DNA of 64,000 nt from an uncultured Prevotella sp. (GCA_944319795.1 CALUFA010000002.1:62001-126000); one strand, 5' to 3'; shown: positions 8,494-17,096, counted from the stretch's first letter. Notes: generated by a model from the sequence alone, not told the origin. Program-made: numbers and translations.

Positions 8494-9840
8494 ATGGAAG
8501 AACAGAAACAACTTTTTCACGAAGTGAACGAAGGCTACACCATGCTCGAGGCCATTAACGAGGCTAAGAGATGCCTGCATTGCAAAGTTCCGCAATGCCA
8601 AAAAGGATGCCCTATCAGCCACGACATTCCCGACTGGATACACGAACTGTCAAGGGGCAACCTCGGAAACGCCATGAAAATCATCAACGACAAGAGTAAC
8701 CTGCCTGCCGTATGCGGCCGCGTTTGCCCTCACGAGAAGCAATGCGAAGGCCATTGCGTACTTGCAAAAAAAGGCCAGGGCATACACGTCGGCAAACTGG
8801 AAAGGTTTATTGCCGACTTCGACGGCGACATGGGCCTCATCCGCGAGAAGCTGCAACCTAAGACGCGCGGCAAGGTGGCGGTCATCGGTTCGGGGCCGGC
8901 GGGCCTTACCATAGCCGGCGACTTGGCGCGCCAGGGATTCAACATCGAGATATTCGAGATGGAGCCGGAGCCGGGCGGAGTGCTAATGTTCGGCATTCCT
9001 GAATACCGTTTGCCGAAGGAAGTTGTCAGGAGGGAAATAAAGAAGATAGAGGAACTCGGCGTAGTGTTCCATTGCAACACTACGATAGGTACCGACCTTA
9101 ACATCGACCAGCTGTTCGAACAAGGCTTCGACGCCATCTTCATGGGCACAGGTACGGTGAAGCCGAGGAAGCCCGACATCCCCGGGCGCAACCTGCGCGG
9201 CGTAAGGCAGGCCGTATATTTCCTGAGAAAGGTAAGCCTTTACAACGAAGGCAGCATCGCGCGCGAGGACGTTCCGGTACATGACGGCGACCGCGTGTTC
9301 GTCCTCGGCTGCGGAAACACGGCCATGGACGCTGCGCGAACGGCCATACGAATGGGCGCACGCGACGTTGAGGTAATCTACCACAAGACCATCGACGACA
9401 TGAGCGCCCTGCGTTCGGAATACGACGAAGCCGTAGCCGAGGGCGTGAAGTTCAACTGGGAGTCGAGTCTTGTCGAGATTCTCGACTTCAACGGGACGCT
9501 CAGCGGCGTGGTGATTGAGCATAACGGCGAGCGTAGGACCGAGAAAGCGGACAAGGTATTGATGGCCATCGGCTCGGTGCCGGCAAGCCGCATCGTGTCG
9601 ACGACGAAGGGAATAGAGACCGACGAGAGCGGATACGTGCTTACGCGCGACACCCCATGCGGTATGACGAGCCGCAAGGGAGTGTTCGCCGGAGGCGACG
9701 TGGTAAACCGGCCGTCGACCGTCGTGCTCGCCATGCGCGACGCGAAGAAGGTGGCCGAAGGCATTGCGCAGTACGTGGATGCCGTAAGGCTGCTTGAGGC
9801 CATAAACCTAAGCGACACGCTGAAGAAAGACGATAAATAA
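8494..9840 (+). CDS. gltA: NADPH-dependent glutamate synthase, homotetrameric / GltD-like
   Basis: 448 residues. An N-terminal Fe-S region (CLHCKVPQCQKGCPISHD; CGRVCPHEKQCEGHC) precedes a two-dinucleotide-binding fold: VIGSGPAGLTIAGDLA for FAD (~residue 128) and VLGCGNTAMDAARTA for NAD(P) (~270). This is the GltD / NfnB / SudB family, which moves electrons from NADPH to glutamate synthesis or acts in ferredoxin:NADP transhydrogenation. The usual partner (a PyrK-like SudA/NfnA) is not adjacent, so the reaction is inferred from family only. Start: ATG at 8494 (MEEQKQLF). A TTG farther upstream lies in the promoter box and cannot be the start. Terminator hairpin at 9866-9898. Confidence 0.88.
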   Translation: MEEQKQLFHEVNEGYTMLEAINEAKRCLHCKVPQCQKGCPISHDIPDWIHELSRGNLGNAMKIINDKSNLPAVCGRVCPHEKQCEGHCVLAKKGQGIHVGKLERFIADFDGDMGLIREKLQPKTRGKVAVIGSGPAGLTIAGDLARQGFNIEIFEMEPEPGGVLMFGIPEYRLPKEVVRREIKKIEELGVVFHCNTTIGTDLNIDQLFEQGFDAIFMGTGTVKPRKPDIPGRNLRGVRQAVYFLRKVSLYNEGSIAREDVPVHDGDRVFVLGCGNTAMDAARTAIRMGARDVEVIYHKTIDDMSALRSEYDEAVAEGVKFNWESSLVEILDFNGTLSGVVIEHNGERRTEKADKVLMAIGSVPASRIVSTTKGIETDESGYVLTRDTPCGMTSRKGVFAGGDVVNRPSTVVLAMRDAKKVAEGIAQYVDAVRLLEAINLSDTLKKDDK

Positions 9841-9865
9841 TATTTTTCAATCCGACGTTTTATAT

Positions 9866-9950
9866 AAGGCGGCCTTTTATACAACAAAAGGCCGCCTTTT
9901 GCAATGTAAAAGGTTACCTTTCGCAACATGAAAGGCAACCTTTTATTATG
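9866..9950. terminator. terminator hairpin followed by AAAGG..CCTTT palindromic modules
   Basis: AAGGCGGCCTTTT (9866-9878) pairs perfectly with 9886-9898 and is followed by TTTTG. Two more short modules follow (AAAAGGTTACCTTT and AAAGGCAACCTTTT). They lie between convergent genes, so the cluster probably ends transcription from both sides. Confidence 0.75.
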
Positions 9951-9961
9951 CTGCCGCTATT

Positions 9962-10423
9962 TCATTGATTGTCAACGCATTGCATTTGCCGACCTATCCA
10001 TTCCATTATCACTGCCACGGCGTATGCCTGCTCACTGGGCGTTAGTCCGCGCCCACGCGGTATGCCGTGCCATTTCTCGAAGCATCCGCGGCAACAACAG
10101 CCCGTAGCGTGCTGTGCTATGAACACCGGGTGGCCACGCATCGGCGTCTGTCGGCCGTCGTTTGGAATGTCGGCCGAGGCAAGGCGATTACGCACAAAGT
10201 CTTCGGCATGGCGACGTATAGCGTCAAAACCTTTTTCCATGACATAATTCTTATCAACCGGCTTCAACCTGAAACGGCTGCGGAAAGCCGAGCGCGACAA
10301 CCGCTCGAACAAGTCGCCGAAGTCGTAATCTTTACATCCGCATGCCGGTTCGGTGCGTTCGAAATCCTCATCAGTAAAAAGGCTGCCCTCCACAAGCGCC
10401 TTATGTCCGTCAGTAAATCTCAT
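9962..10423 (-). CDS. DUF4186 family protein
   Basis: 153 residues from the ATG at 10423 (MRFTDGHKALVEG). The family signature is clear: HPVFIAQHATGCCCRGC...KWHGIPRGR, with a cluster of cysteines and a histidine that suggests metal binding. Function is unknown; it is a small cytoplasmic protein. The start was chosen because the promoter box at 10453-10460 lies just upstream; longer in-frame extensions would run through the promoter. Confidence 0.82.
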   Translation of the reverse strand: MRFTDGHKALVEGSLFTDEDFERTEPACGCKDYDFGDLFERLSRSAFRSRFRLKPVDKNYVMEKGFDAIRRHAEDFVRNRLASADIPNDGRQTPMRGHPVFIAQHATGCCCRGCFEKWHGIPRGRGLTPSEQAYAVAVIMEWIGRQMQCVDNQ

Positions 10424-10452
10424 TTCTGCAAAGTGTTTGATCCCACAACATA

Positions 10453-10460
10453 CAAAGTTA
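10453..10460 (-). promoter_or_regulatory. promoter -7 box for the DUF4186 gene
   Basis: The minus strand reads TAACTTTG, 29 nt upstream of the chosen ATG. Confidence 0.65.
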
Positions 10461-10564
10461 GCAAATTCCGTGCAAAAACAAACAAACAATCAGAAAAGCA
10501 TGCCTGACATGTAAGATTAAGCAACTTGCAGCCGCCAAAACTTGCAAACCATAAAAATATTTGC

Positions 10565-10572
10565 TATTTTTG
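10565..10572 (+). promoter_or_regulatory. promoter -7 box for the MscS gene
   Basis: TATTTTTG lies 23 nt before the MscS ATG, with an ACTTGC/TTG -33-like element ~20 nt upstream. Confidence 0.6.
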
Positions 10573-10595
10573 CATAACATATCACCTTTAACAAC

Positions 10596-11459
10596 ATGGA
10601 AGAAATACTCAACACCGTCATTTTCGGCGTGTCAGTGCGCTGGCTCGTAGGCTTCGCCATCAAGGGAGCTATCATCTACCTGTTCGTCCGCATACTTACG
10701 GGAATAACCAAATACCTGTTCCGCCGCTCGCTGCAACGGCAGGGCAAAATAGTTTTAGACGAGACCAAGGTCAGCTTCATGCGCCGCATCGTAATCACCG
10801 CCATATATATAATAGGTGTAGCGGCGTTCCTCTCGCTGATACCGGGCATGGAAAAAGTCAGCAACTCGATACTCGCCAGTGCCGGAATCGTGGCCATGGC
10901 CGTAGGCTTGGCCTCGCAAGACGCACTGTCGAACGTGGTCGGCGGAATGTTCATAATCTTCTCCCACCCGTTCAAGCTCGGCGACTTTATCGAGGTTGAC
11001 AGCGTCATCAAGGGCACGGTAATGGAGATTACGCTGCGCCACACCGTGATACGCGACGCGGAAAACCGCATGATCCTGATCCCGAACAACAAGATTAACT
11101 CGAGTACCATAATCAACTCGTCTTACGGCGACACGGCTACATGCGCCTTCGTGGAAGTCGGCGTGTCGTACACGGCCGACCTTGACCGCGCCATCGACAC
11201 CATGCGCAACGAAGTGATGAAGCATCCATTGCTTATCGACCACCGCTCCGAGGCTGAAAAAGAAGGCGGCACGCCGCAGGTAATCATACGCGTAACCAAC
11301 CTCGGCGACTCGGCCATCACGCTGCGCGCGTGGGCATGGGCGGGCACGGCCGGCAACGCTTTCGCCATGAAATGCGACCTGCTAAAATCCATAAAGGAGC
11401 GCTTCGACAAAGAGAATATCGAAATTCCGTATCCTTACGTAAACGTGGTAAAAGCCTGA
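10596..11459 (+). CDS. mscS: small-conductance mechanosensitive channel, MscS family
   Basis: 287 residues, the typical length of a short MscS. Three N-terminal transmembrane helices fall at ~12-30, 62-82 and 90-115. The pore-lining TM3 reads VAMAVGLASQDALSNVVGG and is followed by FSHPFKLGDFIEVD, the start of the conserved beta domain (GTVMEITLRHTVIRDAENR; LIPNNKI). The channel opens on membrane tension and releases osmolytes during hypo-osmotic shock. It has its own promoter. The downstream GNAT gene is 113 bp away and separated by a direct-repeat-rich spacer. Confidence 0.93.
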   Translation: MEEILNTVIFGVSVRWLVGFAIKGAIIYLFVRILTGITKYLFRRSLQRQGKIVLDETKVSFMRRIVITAIYIIGVAAFLSLIPGMEKVSNSILASAGIVAMAVGLASQDALSNVVGGMFIIFSHPFKLGDFIEVDSVIKGTVMEITLRHTVIRDAENRMILIPNNKINSSTIINSSYGDTATCAFVEVGVSYTADLDRAIDTMRNEVMKHPLLIDHRSEAEKEGGTPQVIIRVTNLGDSAITLRAWAWAGTAGNAFAMKCDLLKSIKERFDKENIEIPYPYVNVVKA

Positions 11460-11461
11460 TT

Positions 11462-11571
11462 TTCAGCAGACAAGCAGATTTATTCCAGCAGACGAGCAGA
11501 CAAGTGACGAGCAGACAAGTAGACTCCTTTAGTTGGCAAGTTGACGAGAGACAAGCAGACAAGGAGATTTG
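11462..11571 (+). repeat. degenerate GACAAGCA / GACAAGTG repeat tract, copy 1
   Basis: The spacer is built from 7-10-bp variants of CAGACAAG, GACGAGCA and ACAAGTGAC. Its end (GACAAGCAGACAAGGAGATT) matches the reverse complement of part of 31823-31937 with one mismatch over ~22 bp. It directly abuts the GNAT start codon. Confidence 0.7.
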
Positions 11572-11572
11572 C

Positions 11573-12067
11573 ATGGTTGGAGAATTGGAAAGAGGAAGTT
11601 TGTCGTTCCGCAAAGCTACGCATGAGGACATCCCTACGCTTAAGGATTTGTTCCGTGAAACAGTGACGACGGTGAACCGCAGGGACTACACCTGTGAGGA
11701 AACGGCCGACTGGGCGTCGTGTATGGACAGCCGCGCACGTTGGAAAGAACTGATCGACGGAATGCATGTAGTAGTAGCCGTAGCCCCTTCAGACCGTATA
11801 GTCGGCTTCGCCGCCATAAACGACGAGGGCTATCTGCACTCTATGTTCGTACACAAGGACTGCCAGGGACAAGGCGTCGCCACGTTCTTGCTTGACATAA
11901 TGGAGGAATACGCAAAGCGCAACGGCATTAACGAGATAACATCCGAGGTAAGCATAACCGCCAAGCCGTTCTTCGAGCGGAAAGGATATACTGTCATAAC
12001 GGAACAAAAGGTGAGGGCGAACAAACTGTATATGATAAATTATAAGATGGGAAAACGTCTGCAATGA
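11573..12067 (+). CDS. GNAT family N-acetyltransferase
   Basis: 164 residues from ATG 11573 (MVGELERGSLSFRKAT). The acetyl-CoA-binding motif A is HSMFVHKDCQGQGVATFLLD; the C-terminus PFFERKGYTVITEQKV is the typical end of the fold. It acetylates a small molecule or protein amine; the substrate is unknown. The frame stays open upstream through the repeat tract, but that would add low-complexity sequence, so the first ATG after it was chosen. It resembles the YafP/ElaA-like subgroup in layout only. Confidence 0.82.
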   Translation: MVGELERGSLSFRKATHEDIPTLKDLFRETVTTVNRRDYTCEETADWASCMDSRARWKELIDGMHVVVAVAPSDRIVGFAAINDEGYLHSMFVHKDCQGQGVATFLLDIMEEYAKRNGINEITSEVSITAKPFFERKGYTVITEQKVRANKLYMINYKMGKRLQ

Positions 12068-12119
12068 CTGTTTTCACGCATCTTAAGCCTTATATCCATG
12101 CACGAAATAATCCTAAGCA

Positions 12120-12593
12120 ATGCAATCCATACAAATAACGGAAAACAATAAGCAACGAACCAATGCGCTCATTGAATCTTTAACGCAATTATGGGAATCG
12201 TCGGTAAGGGCGAGCCATGATTTCCTCAGCGATGCCGACATCAACAGCCTTAAACCGTATGTACGGGAAGCACTGAAAAGCATAGAAACGCTTGTCGTTG
12301 CCACGGATAACGGCGGATACGTGGCGTTCATGGGGCTGCAAGAACGGAAGATAGAGATGCTTTTCGTCTCTCCCGAGTATTTCGGCAAAGGCATCGGACG
12401 GCGTCTTGTCGACTTGGCCGTTAATGAATACGGCGCGGTTTACGTCGACGTAAACGAGCAGAACCCTAAGGCCGCAGGCTTTTACAGGCATGTAGGCTTC
12501 GCCGTTTTCCGTCGCGACGCGGTTGACGACCAAGGCAATGCGTTCCCTATTCTTAGGATGAAACTTATTAAAGGCTACGGCCAGGGCGCTTGA
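12120..12593 (+). CDS. GNAT family N-acetyltransferase, YjaB-like
   Basis: 157 residues. SVRASHDFLSDADI near the N-terminus and EMLFVSPEYFGKGIGRRLVD (motif A) with NEQNPKAAGFYRHVGFAVF (motif B) identify a YjaB-type acetyltransferase. It follows the other GNAT by 52 bp with no terminator between, so cotranscription is likely. It ends 5 bp before the convergent pncB stop. Substrate unknown. Confidence 0.85.
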   Translation: MQSIQITENNKQRTNALIESLTQLWESSVRASHDFLSDADINSLKPYVREALKSIETLVVATDNGGYVAFMGLQERKIEMLFVSPEYFGKGIGRRLVDLAVNEYGAVYVDVNEQNPKAAGFYRHVGFAVFRRDAVDDQGNAFPILRMKLIKGYGQGA

Positions 12594-12598
12594 ACGAA

Positions 12599-13801
12599 TC
12601 ACTTCATGTTCAGCGCCTGCATGAACCGCTTAACGACCTCGGGCTTTCCTACGTGCTTACCCTCGTCCTCGCTCAACTTGCAAGTGTCGTTATAAAACGT
12701 CCAAGCCTCGGTAATCTTAGCCGCAACGAGCTTGATTACTATGTTCATAGGCTTCACTCCGTCAAAGTCGTTGGTGAAATGCGTGCCTATTCCGAACGAA
12801 GGCTGGCAGTAATCCTTAGCGAACCGCTGTATCTCGATAGCTCCGTCGGTGTCTAACGCATTGCTGAATATCACTTGCTTGGTAGTCGGATCGATGCCTA
12901 AAGAGCGGTATTTCCCGACTATGCGCATAAGCTGTTCGCGGTTGTCTCCGCTGTCAATACGCAGCCCCTTGAACAAGTTGGCGAAATCTTCGGAGAAGTT
13001 CAGGCTGAAAATGTCCCATCCGAAACTGTCGTAAAGATACGTGCCGAGGGCGCCGCGGAACGTGTTGCGCCACGAGTTCATGGCAATGCTGTTCGCCATT
13101 TGAGGGCCGTACATGCCGCCGATGGCGCAAACAAACTCATGCGCCATAGTGCCTACGGGCACAACGTCGTGCTTCATGGCAAGGTAAACATTGCTCGTAC
13201 CGACGAACTTACCCGGCCACTCGCGGCTGAGGTAACAGTCCTTCATCGCGCGGATAACGGTATCTTCAGCCTTGAACGACGCTCGCCGGCGCGTGCCGAA
13301 GTCGCTGAACACGCACCCGGCCTGCAACATACGCTCGGCCTTTTTGTAAGTTTTCGTATAATAAACGTCGTAGTCGAACAGCTTGTCTTGCCCCGTCATC
13401 TCATAATAAAGGTCGGAAATTATGGCGAGGACCTTCACCTCGAGGAATATCGTGTCGGCCCAACTGCCCTCGAACTCGACGCTGAGCCGCCCCTCGCCGT
13501 CCTGCCATGCCTTCGCCCACCGACGGCTGAAGCGGAAACCTTTAAGGTAAGTAAAAAACCATTCAGGCAGATAATAACACCGGCGGCGCATGAAGTCGAT
13601 CTCGTCGTCGCTGACCACCACGCCCTCAAGCGCGGCAATCTGCTCCTCAAGTTCGCGGGCGAAACCCTCAGGATAAACGGTATCGTCCCTGTCGGTAAAC
13701 GTATATTTCACCTGCGCCCGTGGGAAATTGTCAATCACGGCACAACACATGGTAAACTTATAAAGGTCGTCGTCGGTAAAATGTCGTATTATCTGTTCCA
13801 T
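12599..13801 (-). CDS. pncB: nicotinate phosphoribosyltransferase
   Basis: 400 residues, full length for PncB. Visible family segments are FTDDDLYKFTMCCAVI at the N-terminus, YLPEWFFTYLKGF, GTSNVYLAMKHDVVPVGTMAHEF (split over the catalytic histidine region), RIDSGDN and FGIGTHFTND near the phosphate-binding site. It converts nicotinate, PRPP and ATP to nicotinate mononucleotide in the Preiss-Handler NAD salvage pathway, in the cytoplasm. Monocistronic, with a promoter at 13859-13866. Confidence 0.95.
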   Translation of the reverse strand: MEQIIRHFTDDDLYKFTMCCAVIDNFPRAQVKYTFTDRDDTVYPEGFARELEEQIAALEGVVVSDDEIDFMRRRCYYLPEWFFTYLKGFRFSRRWAKAWQDGEGRLSVEFEGSWADTIFLEVKVLAIISDLYYEMTGQDKLFDYDVYYTKTYKKAERMLQAGCVFSDFGTRRRASFKAEDTVIRAMKDCYLSREWPGKFVGTSNVYLAMKHDVVPVGTMAHEFVCAIGGMYGPQMANSIAMNSWRNTFRGALGTYLYDSFGWDIFSLNFSEDFANLFKGLRIDSGDNREQLMRIVGKYRSLGIDPTTKQVIFSNALDTDGAIEIQRFAKDYCQPSFGIGTHFTNDFDGVKPMNIVIKLVAAKITEAWTFYNDTCKLSEDEGKHVGKPEVVKRFMQALNMK

Positions 13802-13858
13802 AAAACGTTATTCATTTTCTTAATAAAATAAAACCATCCAGCTTTATATTAATTTTTG

Positions 13859-13866
13859 CAAACTTA
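13859..13866 (-). promoter_or_regulatory. promoter -7 box for pncB
   Basis: The minus strand reads TAAGTTTG, 57 nt upstream of the pncB ATG. Confidence 0.6.
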
Positions 13867-13996
13867 CAAAATAAAATTCATTTCCAGTAAGATACATTCC
13901 TTATTTCACGGTTTTTTACTGCATATTTTACTTTTCAGATTGGCGAAACGCGTGGAATCTTACGGTTTTCGACATACCGTTGGCGGAATTGTTTTT

Positions 13997-14194
13997 AACC
14001 CAAATCGGTCATTAGACCGTAATGAACCGAACTTTGACGTATTTTACTTACTCTTCGTCAGCTTATGCGTTTATGCCGTGTAGGTTGCTTTCCGCCCCGT
14101 CTCGGCGTAGCCCACTACGCCTTCGCCAAAACGGAAAGCAACCTACACGGCATAAACACATAATCAGACTGAAGTCTAACGACCGATTTGGGTT
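13997..14194. repeat. 198-bp hairpin element with AACCCAAATCGGTCATTAGAC ends, copy 1
   Basis: The ends (13997-14017 and 14174-14194) are 21-bp inverted repeats with one mismatch. A long inner stem is perfect over about 26 bp (GCGTTTATGCCGTGTAGGTT... with its complement). The centre holds CGGCGTAGCCCACTACGCC. The second copy is at 16900-17096 in the opposite orientation. No ORF is inside. The rest of this 805-bp gap holds a palindromic-module cluster (14246-14304) and the ThiE promoter. Confidence 0.85.
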
Positions 14195-14245
14195 TAATCG
14201 AACGGCGATTGTAACAATTTCAGACGATGGCCTTCCGTCTTGCAA

Positions 14246-14304
14246 TATGCGGCTTTTTGCATTCTAAAAGGCCACGTTTTACATCGTAAAAGGATGCCTT
14301 TTGC
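14246..14304. repeat. AAAGG..CCTTT palindromic-module cluster
   Basis: Consecutive modules read GCGGCTTTTTGC, CTAAAAGGCCACGTTTTAC and GTAAAAGGATGCCTTTTGC. Same class as in other gaps of the window. Confidence 0.65.
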
Positions 14305-14575
14305 AAACCTGTCGGAAGCAAGCGGAAACCGTAAGCAAAAGCCATCGGAAAAGCAACAAACCGTAAGTGCCCGCCACGAGGATGCCCTAAAAATTACGCC
14401 AACGTTTTTTCGACATCACGAACAACAATTTTCCAAACATTATATGCATAAGTATTGGAAAACGGAACACATGTAAAAATCACGCAGAATACGATTTAAT
14501 AATTTCTTTAATGGCTTTTAAGCCGCACGAAACAACTTTTATTACGGATAGATTGTCTGTTTATCAATTTTTTTA

Positions 14576-14583
14576 TACATTTG
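14576..14583 (+). promoter_or_regulatory. promoter -7 box for the thiE-like / prs / tlpA run
   Basis: TACATTTG lies 23 nt before the ATG at 14607. Confidence 0.6.
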
Positions 14584-14606
14584 CATTTTGAAAAAGGAAA
14601 TCTGCG

Positions 14607-15215
14607 ATGAAGCTCGTTATAATGACCCAACCGACATTCTTTGTCGAAGAGGACAAGATTCTGACATCCCTCTTCGACGAGGGTATGGATTATCTGCACC
14701 TTTACAAACCGGGAGCATCACCGATGTATTCAGAGCGGTTGTTGTCTCTTCTACCTGAAACGTCGTATGGCAAAATAACCGTACACGAAAATTATTATTT
14801 GAAAAACGAATACGGACTTGCAGGCATACATATCGACGAAGAGGGAGTTGAACCGCCAAGAAACTATAAAGGCAAAATCAGCAGGACATGCCACAGCCTT
14901 GACGAGTTGGGCTTGATGAAGAAAAAATCTGAATACGTATTCCTAAGCAACGCTTTCGCAACTACGCACAACTGCAACGGAAACGAACGCCTCACAACAG
15001 CACAATTGGAGGAAGCGGCACGCCAAGGACTTATTGACAAACGTGTATATGCAATCGGAGGCGTCGACCTCGACAACATAAAAGAAGCCAAAGAGCTCGG
15101 TTTCGGAGGCGTTGTAGTATGTGAAAACCTTTGGAATAAGTTCGACATACACAACGAGTTGGACTACCGCGACATAATAACCTATTTCGAGAAACTAAGG
15201 AAGATAGTATCATAA
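14607..15215 (+). CDS. thiamine phosphate synthase / TenI-like protein
   Basis: 202 residues with a TMP-synthase-like (beta/alpha)8 layout. LVIMTQPTFF begins strand 1, DYLHLYKPG resembles the LRxK strand-2 region, GIHIDEEG takes the place of the usual HLGQxD, and YAIGGVDLDNI plus GFGGVVVCENLW form the phosphate-binding C-terminal part. The family makes thiamine phosphate (ThiE) or tautomerises the thiazole (TenI). Several canonical ThiE residues are not in their usual form, so the TenI-like assignment is as likely. No other thiamine gene is close. Prs follows 32 bp downstream, so cotranscription is plausible. Confidence 0.65.
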   Translation: MKLVIMTQPTFFVEEDKILTSLFDEGMDYLHLYKPGASPMYSERLLSLLPETSYGKITVHENYYLKNEYGLAGIHIDEEGVEPPRNYKGKISRTCHSLDELGLMKKKSEYVFLSNAFATTHNCNGNERLTTAQLEEAARQGLIDKRVYAIGGVDLDNIKEAKELGFGGVVVCENLWNKFDIHNELDYRDIITYFEKLRKIVS

Positions 15216-15247
15216 AAAACAAAATCATATAACAATAATAAGACAAA

Positions 15248-16186
15248 ATGAGCGAGAAAAACTCTTTCATGGTATTTTCTGGCACCAATACCAGATACCT
15301 GGCGGAAAAGATCTGCCACAGTCTTGGTTGTCCGTTGGGCAATCTTCTTATAACAAAGTTCTCCGACGGGGAGTTCGCCGTTTCTTATGAAGAATCCATA
15401 AGGGGACGCGACGTATTCCTTGTGCAAAGCACGTTCCCAAACTCGGACAACCTGATGGAACTTCTGCTCATGATCGACGCGGCCAAACGGGCTTCGGCAA
15501 AAAGCATCAACGCCGTAATACCTTATTTCGGATGGGCGCGCCAAGACCGAAAAGATAAGCCTCGCGTAAGCATCGGAGCCAAGCTGGTTGCCGACCTTTT
15601 GCGCGTCGCAGGCATCGACCGGCTCATCACAATGGACTTGCACGCCGACCAAATACAGGGTTTCTTCGACGTTCCGGTAGACCATCTGTACGCTTCGGGA
15701 GTAATCCTGCCGTACTTGTTGAGCCTTAAGCTCGACGACATAGTTATCGCCTCGCCCGACGTAGGCGGAAGCAAACGGGCCAATACATACGCTAAATACT
15801 TAGGATGTCCGCTCGTTCTTTGCAACAAGACGCGTGCAAGGGCCAACGTAGTCGAGAGCATGCAGATAATAGGCGACGTAAAAGGAAAGAACGTCGTGAT
15901 TATAGACGACATGGTTGACACCGCCGGCACGATAACAAAAGCTGCCGACATAATGAAAGAGGCCGGGGCTAAGAGCGTGAGGGCGTGCGCTTCACACTGT
16001 GTGATGAGCGGCCCGGCAAGCGAAAGGATACAGAAATCGGCATTGGAAGAGATGGTTTTCACCGACTCAATACCCTACTCCAACCGCTGCGCTAAGGTAA
16101 AACAACTGTCCGTTGCCGACATGTTCGCCGAGACAATCCGCCGCGTAGTAAACAACGAAAGCATTAGTTCGCAATACTTAGTATAA
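15248..16186 (+). CDS. prs: ribose-phosphate pyrophosphokinase
   Basis: 312 residues, standard class I length. Motifs are FSDGEFAVSYEESIRGRDVF (flexible loop region), YFGWARQDRKDKPRVS, MDLHADQIQGFFD (metal and ATP contacts), SPDVGGSKRANTYAKYLG and the PRPP loop VVIIDDMVDTAGTI. It makes PRPP from ribose 5-phosphate and ATP, feeding the purine, pyrimidine, NAD and histidine pathways. In this window, PncB and the PyrDK/ThiE-type functions depend on PRPP-linked metabolism. Likely in one transcript with the thiE-like gene and the tlpA gene 14 bp downstream. Confidence 0.96.
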   Translation: MSEKNSFMVFSGTNTRYLAEKICHSLGCPLGNLLITKFSDGEFAVSYEESIRGRDVFLVQSTFPNSDNLMELLLMIDAAKRASAKSINAVIPYFGWARQDRKDKPRVSIGAKLVADLLRVAGIDRLITMDLHADQIQGFFDVPVDHLYASGVILPYLLSLKLDDIVIASPDVGGSKRANTYAKYLGCPLVLCNKTRARANVVESMQIIGDVKGKNVVIIDDMVDTAGTITKAADIMKEAGAKSVRACASHCVMSGPASERIQKSALEEMVFTDSIPYSNRCAKVKQLSVADMFAETIRRVVNNESISSQYLV

Positions 16187-16200
16187 ACAACCGACGACGC

Positions 16201-16764
16201 ATGAAGTTACGCCACATACCGGCATTTGCCTTTACGGCCATGCTTATGTTTGCCGCATGCAATCCAGGAGCGTCAAAAAACGCTGCCGGACAAGCAGACA
16301 ACAGCGGCGAAGTAAAAGAAGAGCAAAAGGCCGATTCGGCCGCCAACGAATTCAAGATAAGTTTTACGATGGCCGACATCGACGGCAAACAAGTCAACGT
16401 AACCGACGAATTTGCAAAACACGAAATCACCGTCGTCGACTTTTGGGCAAGCTGGTGCGGCCCTTGCAGGCATGAAATGCCAAACCTTGTAAGGACTTAC
16501 AACACATATAAAGACAAGGGGCTCGGCATCGTAGGCGTATCGCTCGACGAGGACAAAGAGCAATGGACTAACGCCGTCAAAGAGATGGGAATGGCATGGA
16601 CGCAACTATCCGACCTGCAAGGATGGCACAACAGCGCAGCGCAGATGTACGGAATACAAGCCATACCGTTTACAATCATAGTAGACAAGAATGGGCGCGT
16701 GCTCGACGCCGGATTGCGAGGCGAAGCGCTCGAAACGTTCATTTCAAACAAACTCGGACAATAA
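16201..16764 (+). CDS. TlpA-family thioredoxin-like lipoprotein
   Basis: 187 residues. A lipoprotein signal peptide ends in LMFAAC (cysteine ~residue 20), followed by a charged linker rich in Asn, Gln and Glu. The thioredoxin fold has the redox motif WASWCGPCRHEMP, then GVSLDEDKEQW and a cis-proline region AIPFTIIVDKNG. It probably acts at the periplasmic face of a membrane as a thiol-disulfide oxidoreductase, as for TlpA/ResA relatives. It is preceded by prs by 14 bp and followed by a strong terminator (16774-16816). Confidence 0.9.
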   Translation: MKLRHIPAFAFTAMLMFAACNPGASKNAAGQADNSGEVKEEQKADSAANEFKISFTMADIDGKQVNVTDEFAKHEITVVDFWASWCGPCRHEMPNLVRTYNTYKDKGLGIVGVSLDEDKEQWTNAVKEMGMAWTQLSDLQGWHNSAAQMYGIQAIPFTIIVDKNGRVLDAGLRGEALETFISNKLGQ

Positions 16765-16773
16765 CCACAAACA

Positions 16774-16816
16774 GATGCCGGCGAAACGCCCAAACAACAT
16801 GCGTTTCGCCGGCATC
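16774..16816 (+). terminator. rho-independent terminator after the tlpA gene
   Basis: GATGCCGGCGAAACGC pairs perfectly with GCGTTTCGCCGGCATC over an 11-nt loop and is followed by AGTTTTTC. Confidence 0.9.
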
Positions 16817-16899
16817 AGTTTTTCTTTGTAAACGCAGCAAACCAGGTTGGGCACAACCGCATTCCGCAATATCCTAAAATCCAGGAAACCATCCGATTA

Positions 16900-17096
16900 A
16901 ACCCAAATCGGTCATTAGACTCCGGTCTGATTATGCGTTAATGTCGAGCAGATAGCTCCCCGTTTCGGCGAAGGCGTAGCGGGCTACGCCGAGACGGGAC
17001 GGAGAACTATCGGCCGACAGAAACGCATAATCAGACCGGAGAGTATGGAAATTAAGCAATATTCAAGCATATACGCTCTAATGACCGATTTGGGTT
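16900..17096. repeat. 197-bp hairpin element with AACCCAAATCGGTCATTAGAC ends, copy 2
   Basis: Same family as 13997-14194 but inverted. The ends match (16900-16920 and 17076-17096) and the centre has GGCGTAGCGGGCTACGCC. GTCTGATTATGCGTT and its partner form an inner stem (16923-16937 with ~17023-17037). Arm sequences differ from copy 1 but remain largely self-complementary. With the terminator, it fills most of the gap before the PAP2 gene. Confidence 0.85.
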
